The notes beneath the pieces are model-generated. The model was not told where the DNA came from, did not search any database, and was given only the letters and a program-made list of their open reading frames with translations. The position numbers and the translations under genes are program-made. Below are positions 51,055 through 55,206 of a stretch of DNA of 55,206 nucleotides, piece after piece. The stretch is from Bizionia argentinensis JUB59 (GTDB taxonomy: Bacteria; Bacteroidota; Bacteroidia; Flavobacteriales; Flavobacteriaceae): contig NZ_AFXZ01000016.1 of NCBI RefSeq assembly GCF_000224335.1, positions 1-55,206 on the forward strand, written 5' to 3'. Position 1 is the first letter of the stretch; every line of letters starts with the position of its first letter.

Positions 51055-52356
51055 ATGAAAAATTTAACCCAACTCTTAAGCATTTTTCTATTGGTGTTTT
51101 GCAATGCGTATTCACAACAAGAAAAGGGTATTATTGGCACGGACAACTGGTTGAATTCTTGGACTGAATTTAATCCAGACTCAAAAGAATATGCAGAAGC
51201 TACCGAAATATTAACAGGTAACATTTCGGCGGATACTAAACTAGTAAAGCAAAATACTTATAAGTTATTAGGAAATGTATTTCTAACAAATGGTGCTACT
51301 TTAACTATTGAACCTGGTACCGTTATAATTGGAGATTTTAAAACTAACGGTTCTTTAATTATAACCAAAGGTGCTACAATAATTGCGGATGGTTTAGTTA
51401 CGGATCCTATTGTTTTTACCTCTAGTAGAAGTGTTAAAAAGGCGGGAGACTGGGGAGGAATCGTTATTCTTGGTGATGCCCCAATTAATAAATTCGGAAA
51501 TGGCGCTTCAGTAAATAATGATTTCAGGTCGGCTTCTTATGATCATATTAGTTATGGTGGTGAAAACATTGAAAGTAACTCGGGTATTCTTCGATATGTA
51601 CGAATTGAATATGCTGGCAAAAAACTAACTAATGGGAATAATTTTAATGCGCTATTATTAGCTGGTGTTGGCAATCAAACTGTATTAGACAATATAATGA
51701 TAAGTTTTGCTGCAGGTAATTCTTTTGATATTTTTGGAGGAGAAGTTAATTTAAGCAAAGCAGTTTCATTTAAATCTAATAGAATAGATTTTAACTTTAA
51801 TTATGGTGCACAATCTAATTTACATAATTCTTTAGCGGTAAGGTCGTCTTATATATCTAGTCCAGATGGTTCAAGATGTTTAAATGTAGCTTCGTATGAT
51901 AATGATAAAGGGGATATTGACTTTTCTAAAAAGCAAACGGCAATTACAGCAACAAACATAACCTTCTTAACTGCTAGCGATGATTTAGAAACTGAAATTA
52001 GTATGGGTCTTGTAAAAGAAGCCATATTTATTGGGGAGTATGCAGAATTAGATATGAGTAAAAGTGTTATTTCTGGTTTTAATCCTGCAGTTCTTTTTGA
52101 GGATAAAATTAGAATTAATAGCGAGAGCTTAGCACGTGTAAAATTTTCCGAAATGTATTTCAATAATTGTAATGGAAACATCTTTATTGAGTATAATACT
52201 AATAACGAGGATTTAGAGAGCTGGTATGGAAACAGTAGTTTCTTTAATGTGTATTCAAAAGGTTTAGATGCGGAAACGTTTATTGATATTAAAAGTTCCA
52301 GAAAACCAGATTTTAGATTGCGCATTAATAAAATTATCGCATCTAACAAATATTAA
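51055..52356 (+). CDS. Exported beta-helix-like surface protein
   Basis: A 433-residue protein with a signal peptide (MKNLTQLLSIFLLVFCNAYS). The central part has right-handed beta-helix character: GNVFLTNGATLTIEPGTVIIG, GSLIITKGATIIADG, DPIVFTSSR, AGDWGGIVILGDAPIN. This pattern is common in Bacteroidota surface proteins. No T9SS C-terminal signal is evident; the end is DFRLRINKIIASNKY. It precedes two T9SS-linked genes, but the 131-base gap makes co-transcription uncertain. The function is unknown. Confidence 0.8.
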   Translation: MKNLTQLLSIFLLVFCNAYSQQEKGIIGTDNWLNSWTEFNPDSKEYAEATEILTGNISADTKLVKQNTYKLLGNVFLTNGATLTIEPGTVIIGDFKTNGSLIITKGATIIADGLVTDPIVFTSSRSVKKAGDWGGIVILGDAPINKFGNGASVNNDFRSASYDHISYGGENIESNSGILRYVRIEYAGKKLTNGNNFNALLLAGVGNQTVLDNIMISFAAGNSFDIFGGEVNLSKAVSFKSNRIDFNFNYGAQSNLHNSLAVRSSYISSPDGSRCLNVASYDNDKGDIDFSKKQTAITATNITFLTASDDLETEISMGLVKEAIFIGEYAELDMSKSVISGFNPAVLFEDKIRINSESLARVKFSEMYFNNCNGNIFIEYNTNNEDLESWYGNSSFFNVYSKGLDAETFIDIKSSRKPDFRLRINKIIASNKY

Positions 52357-52487
52357 TTGAGTATTCTATTGTTCTTTAGAAAAATCACTTTAAGTAATCC
52401 AATAAACCATATATTCCTTTTGTTTGTATGAGCATGATGTTTAGTAACAAAACAATTTGTTAGCACTAATAATCAATTATAAAGCGC

Positions 52488-53948
52488 ATGAATAAAACTA
52501 CTTTCGTGAAAAAATATATTTTTGTATTTTGTTTTTTTGTTATCGTTTTTTGTCAGAATCTGAACGCGCAAATAGGAATAGGTGCTCCAAGTATTGGTTT
52601 TAGTCAAGCTTGTGCGAATCAATCTTTTAATACGTTTAATGTAACGTTTAGTTTCTCTCCAGAAGCAGGCGTAAACCCAACGAATCAATTTAGAATTGAG
52701 CTATCGGATGCCAATGGTAGTTTTGCTAATCCAACGCTTGTAACTAGTTCCGCTGCTGGTGCAATTACAACATCTCCAGCAACTTTAAGTTTTGGTTTGC
52801 CCACAGATACTGCGGGAGAATCTTACAAATTAAGAGTTAAAAGTACGGCACCTGGATCTCAAAGCTCAAATTCTATAACGTTTGCAGCTTACTATAAAGC
52901 TCAAGACAAACCATTCACAATAAATAATTCAATTTCAAGCGCATCTTATTGCGCTGGAGGAAGTTATACCTTAACTATAGATAATCCGGGAACAGGCTTA
53001 AACGACTCCCCCTTAAACTACCCTTCATTAACTTATAAATGGTTTAGAGAAACGGGTCCCTCTACTTCAGTTTTTGTTGCAGATGGCGAGACTTTAACGG
53101 TTAATCAACCTGGTATTTATTTTGTTGAAACTAATTATGGTACTTGTACGTCTGATTCATATTCTAATCGCGTAACTGTTTCAGAAGGCTCTACTGCGGC
53201 AGCAACCACCATTGTTTCTAGTCTTGGGAATCCATATTGTCCAAGTGGAGGAGCAACGACATTATCAACAACTCAAGGTGATAGTTATCAATGGTTTTTA
53301 GATGGAGAAGCTATTTCTGGAGCCATCAATCAAACTTACGTAACCGAGCTGTCGGGTACTTATTCAGTGAATGTCGATTTTGGAAGTTGTAGTGCAACGG
53401 CTTCAATTGATTTAGTTAGTGAGGGTTTTACAAGTAGTATTAATGTTGATGATGTAAATATCATGGAACTAGGAGACACCTTATATGTTGAAGTTTCAAC
53501 ATCGGCGGATGCCCCTGAATTCCAATGGTATTTAAATAATGATATTATTCCAGGCGAAACAGTAAACACCTTTGATGCTACTGAATATGGATCTTATAGT
53601 GTTATAATTAATCAAACATCAGGATGTGTTTTTTCAAATGAATTATTTTTTGAAATAACAGAGCCTGTAAATCTCTTTCCAAGTGTAGAAAAAATCCCAA
53701 ATTTAATCAGTCCAAATGGTGATGGTATTAATGATACTTGGATTATTCCAGTTGAATATGTCTCTGGAACAAGCACGCAAGTTATTATTATGGATTCCTA
53801 TGGCAAAGTATCACTTAATACAAACGAATATCAAAATAATTGGCCGGAAAACGAAATCAATTTTAGTAGTGTAAATCCCGTTTATTATTACGTTATCACA
53901 ACAAAAGATAATAAAATTTTTAAAGGTTCTATAACCGTCATTAAATAG
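52488..53948 (+). CDS. T9SS type B sorting domain protein with Ig-like repeats
   Basis: A 486-residue exported protein. After a signal peptide (to about residue 28) come an opening domain and three Ig/PKD-like repeats, each with a Tyr-x-Trp-Phe core (YKWFRETG, YQWFLDGEAI, FQWYLNNDII). The C-terminus (about 398-486) is a gliding-motility-type CHU_C domain: IPNLISPNGDGINDTW, VIIMDSYGKV, YYYVITTKDNKIFKG. It should be exported by T9SS and attached to the surface. The PorP/SprF gene starts one base after its stop, a common pairing in which PorP/SprF helps its partner. Confidence 0.92.
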   Translation: MNKTTFVKKYIFVFCFFVIVFCQNLNAQIGIGAPSIGFSQACANQSFNTFNVTFSFSPEAGVNPTNQFRIELSDANGSFANPTLVTSSAAGAITTSPATLSFGLPTDTAGESYKLRVKSTAPGSQSSNSITFAAYYKAQDKPFTINNSISSASYCAGGSYTLTIDNPGTGLNDSPLNYPSLTYKWFRETGPSTSVFVADGETLTVNQPGIYFVETNYGTCTSDSYSNRVTVSEGSTAAATTIVSSLGNPYCPSGGATTLSTTQGDSYQWFLDGEAISGAINQTYVTELSGTYSVNVDFGSCSATASIDLVSEGFTSSINVDDVNIMELGDTLYVEVSTSADAPEFQWYLNNDIIPGETVNTFDATEYGSYSVIINQTSGCVFSNELFFEITEPVNLFPSVEKIPNLISPNGDGINDTWIIPVEYVSGTSTQVIIMDSYGKVSLNTNEYQNNWPENEINFSSVNPVYYYVITTKDNKIFKGSITVIK

Positions 53949-53949
53949 T

Positions 53950-55206
53950 ATGAAGATATTTTTACTCATAATAGTTCTAATCTTATGTTCTACACAGCTT
54001 TCCTTTTCGCAAGAAGATGGAGTTGTGTCGTTGGCTATTCCAGTAAGAAGTTCTTTAAAATTCAATAGGTATTTAACTAATCCAACCTTTAGTTTTGTTA
54101 GAGAGCAAAACTCCTATATCAATTTAACCAATAAAAGAGAGTGGATGCAATTTGAGGATGCACCCGTAACTTATTTAGTTAATTATACAGGTAGATATAG
54201 TGAGAATATAGGAGTAGGTGTTGGTTTATTTCAACAAAATTATGGTGTTCTAACTACTTTTGGAGGTGTTTTGAACTTCGCATATAATGCCCAACTTCAG
54301 GCTGATAGTAATTTAACATTCGGTTTAAACCTTGGTTTTTATTCAAGTGGCATTAATGAGGGAAGTGTAATTGTTAATCAGCCAGATCCATCTTTAGATG
54401 ATATTTCAAAAAACACGATTGTTACTGTTAGTCCTGGAATTAATTACGGATTGGCTTTTTTCGATTTTGGCTTATCTGTAAATAATTTAGTTCAGTATAA
54501 CTTAAACTCTTCCGAATTACTAAAAGAAGATCCTCAACAAAGTTTTCAGGCTCATATTATGTATACAGGATATATGTCTAGCCGAGGCTTTCTTGATGAA
54601 AGTAAATTTTCTGCTTTGGTTAAATCTGAATTTAAAACGGATCAAACCATTTTTTCAGGATTAGCCATGTTAACTGTCCCGAAGGGTATTTGGGGACAAT
54701 TAGGTTATAATACAGCTTATGGGATAATGGGAGGTATTGGAATAAATATTACAAATCAAATCGCCCTAGAATATAATTATGAAAAGGCTATAGGAGATTT
54801 AGCAACTTTTGGCTCTTCTCATGAACTTACTGTGGCTTATAAATTTAATACTAGAAACCGATATCGATATAGTGGAGACGATAAAGAAGAAGCTTTCTTA
54901 ATTAAAGAGCAAAAACGTAGACGTAAATCAGTTCCTTCTAATAAACCAAAACGGGATCCTGAAACTAGAACAGCATCCGCGGATCAAAGGGCTTCGGATT
55001 TAGAAGAAAGAAGATTAGAAATTGAAGCTAGAGCACTGGCCAGAGAAGAAGCCAGAGAAGAAGCAAAAATATTAAGAGATGAAAAAGCTTTAACTCAATC
55101 ACCAGAAAAAACTGAAAATCAAGCTCAAGCGGATGAAGAAGCAAGATTAGCAACGCAGGCAGCAGCTCAAGCTCAAGCAGATGAAGAAGCAAGATTGGCA
55201 GCGCAA
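53950..55206 (+). CDS. PorP/SprF-family T9SS membrane protein with long coiled-coil tail (partial)
   Basis: The frame is open to the window edge (419 codons, no stop). A signal peptide (MKIFLLIIVLILCSTQLSFS) leads into the PorP/SprF outer-membrane beta-barrel (about 25-300): LTNPTFSF, YSENIGVGVGLFQQNYG, LNFAYN, and a final AVAYKFN-like strand. PorP/SprF proteins usually stop near 300 residues. Here a charged tail continues (EERRLEIEARALAREEAREEA), with a repeated AQADEEARLA unit near the end (about 395-419). It is coupled to the CHU_C gene by a one-base gap. Confidence 0.88.
   Translation, partial: MKIFLLIIVLILCSTQLSFSQEDGVVSLAIPVRSSLKFNRYLTNPTFSFVREQNSYINLTNKREWMQFEDAPVTYLVNYTGRYSENIGVGVGLFQQNYGVLTTFGGVLNFAYNAQLQADSNLTFGLNLGFYSSGINEGSVIVNQPDPSLDDISKNTIVTVSPGINYGLAFFDFGLSVNNLVQYNLNSSELLKEDPQQSFQAHIMYTGYMSSRGFLDESKFSALVKSEFKTDQTIFSGLAMLTVPKGIWGQLGYNTAYGIMGGIGINITNQIALEYNYEKAIGDLATFGSSHELTVAYKFNTRNRYRYSGDDKEEAFLIKEQKRRRKSVPSNKPKRDPETRTASADQRASDLEERRLEIEARALAREEAREEAKILRDEKALTQSPEKTENQAQADEEARLATQAAAQAQADEEARLAAQ
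55114..55206 (+). repeat. Tandem repeat in the PorP/SprF tail
   Basis: GCTCAAGC(G/A)GATGAAGAAGC is repeated about 51 bases apart, encoding AQADEEARLA(T/A)Q. The array continues past the window edge. Confidence 0.75.

Noticed and set aside
51849-52349. Minus-strand frame of 166 codons inside the beta-helix gene
   Set aside because: Leucine/serine-rich shadow of an AT-rich gene, without promoter or family signs.

Overview
The window looks like a chromosomal segment of a marine-type member of the Flavobacteriaceae (Bacteroidota). Seen directly: low G+C, almost no Shine-Dalgarno sequences, promoters of the Bacteroidota type (TTTG, 19 bases, TAnnTTTG) in front of tRNAs and several genes, a type IX secretion (T9SS) type B sorting domain, a PorP/SprF protein, a fused CcsBA protein, BshB1 (bacillithiol), and small families known mainly from flavobacteria (DUF4290, DUF2805, DUF2256, Lacal_2735).

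Layout. 1-346 is a scar: frameshifted IS3-type transposase fused to the 3' end of what looks like a type I restriction R subunit. 351-3311 is an accessory patch. A GIY-YIG nuclease gene sits among palindromic repeats (arms end in GTCATTGCGAG / CTCGCAATGAC, with an AACAAAAGGA box between arms). A phenylalanine hydroxylase gene follows, and then a second, decayed copy of the repeat plus GIY-YIG unit in the same orientation. This is the best candidate for a poorly described system: a nuclease linked to REP-like elements, comparable in logic to RAYT/REP but with a different enzyme. 3316-13445 is mostly housekeeping: a NudK-like NUDIX enzyme, tRNA-Met, a class IV aminotransferase, YqgE, HU, fmt-recQ-ATPase, DUF493, DUF4290, murA.

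13557-27434, all on the minus strand, is a light and DNA-repair island. It has four different photolyase/cryptochrome proteins (class I, a divergent one, the iron-sulfur (6-4) type and DASH). Among them lie folE (pterin supply), TspO, two SDR-type proteins, a flavin reductase, glutathione peroxidase, SRPBCC, DUF2256, DUF2805, an ABC1 kinase and a TetR-family regulator. The regulator's promoter and an internal promoter at 18.9 kb share a long, identically spaced palindromic element, which suggests one control circuit.

27570-45768 holds secreted DUF proteins, a sodium symporter with a 33-residue membrane microprotein and a large PIG-L protein, CorA, MscS, Maf, UbiA, a KdsC-like phosphatase, DUF2520, a divergent Crp/Fnr - truncated haemoglobin pair, CcsBA, MscL, a trans-sulfuration enzyme and BshB1. 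45830-46024 has tRNA-His followed by two large palindromes. 46042-50008 holds an M28 peptidase, its broken paralogue, a small membrane protein and a decayed DUF3108 gene. 50333-55206 encodes secreted and T9SS-linked proteins, ending in a PorP/SprF gene with a long repetitive coiled-coil tail that runs off the window.
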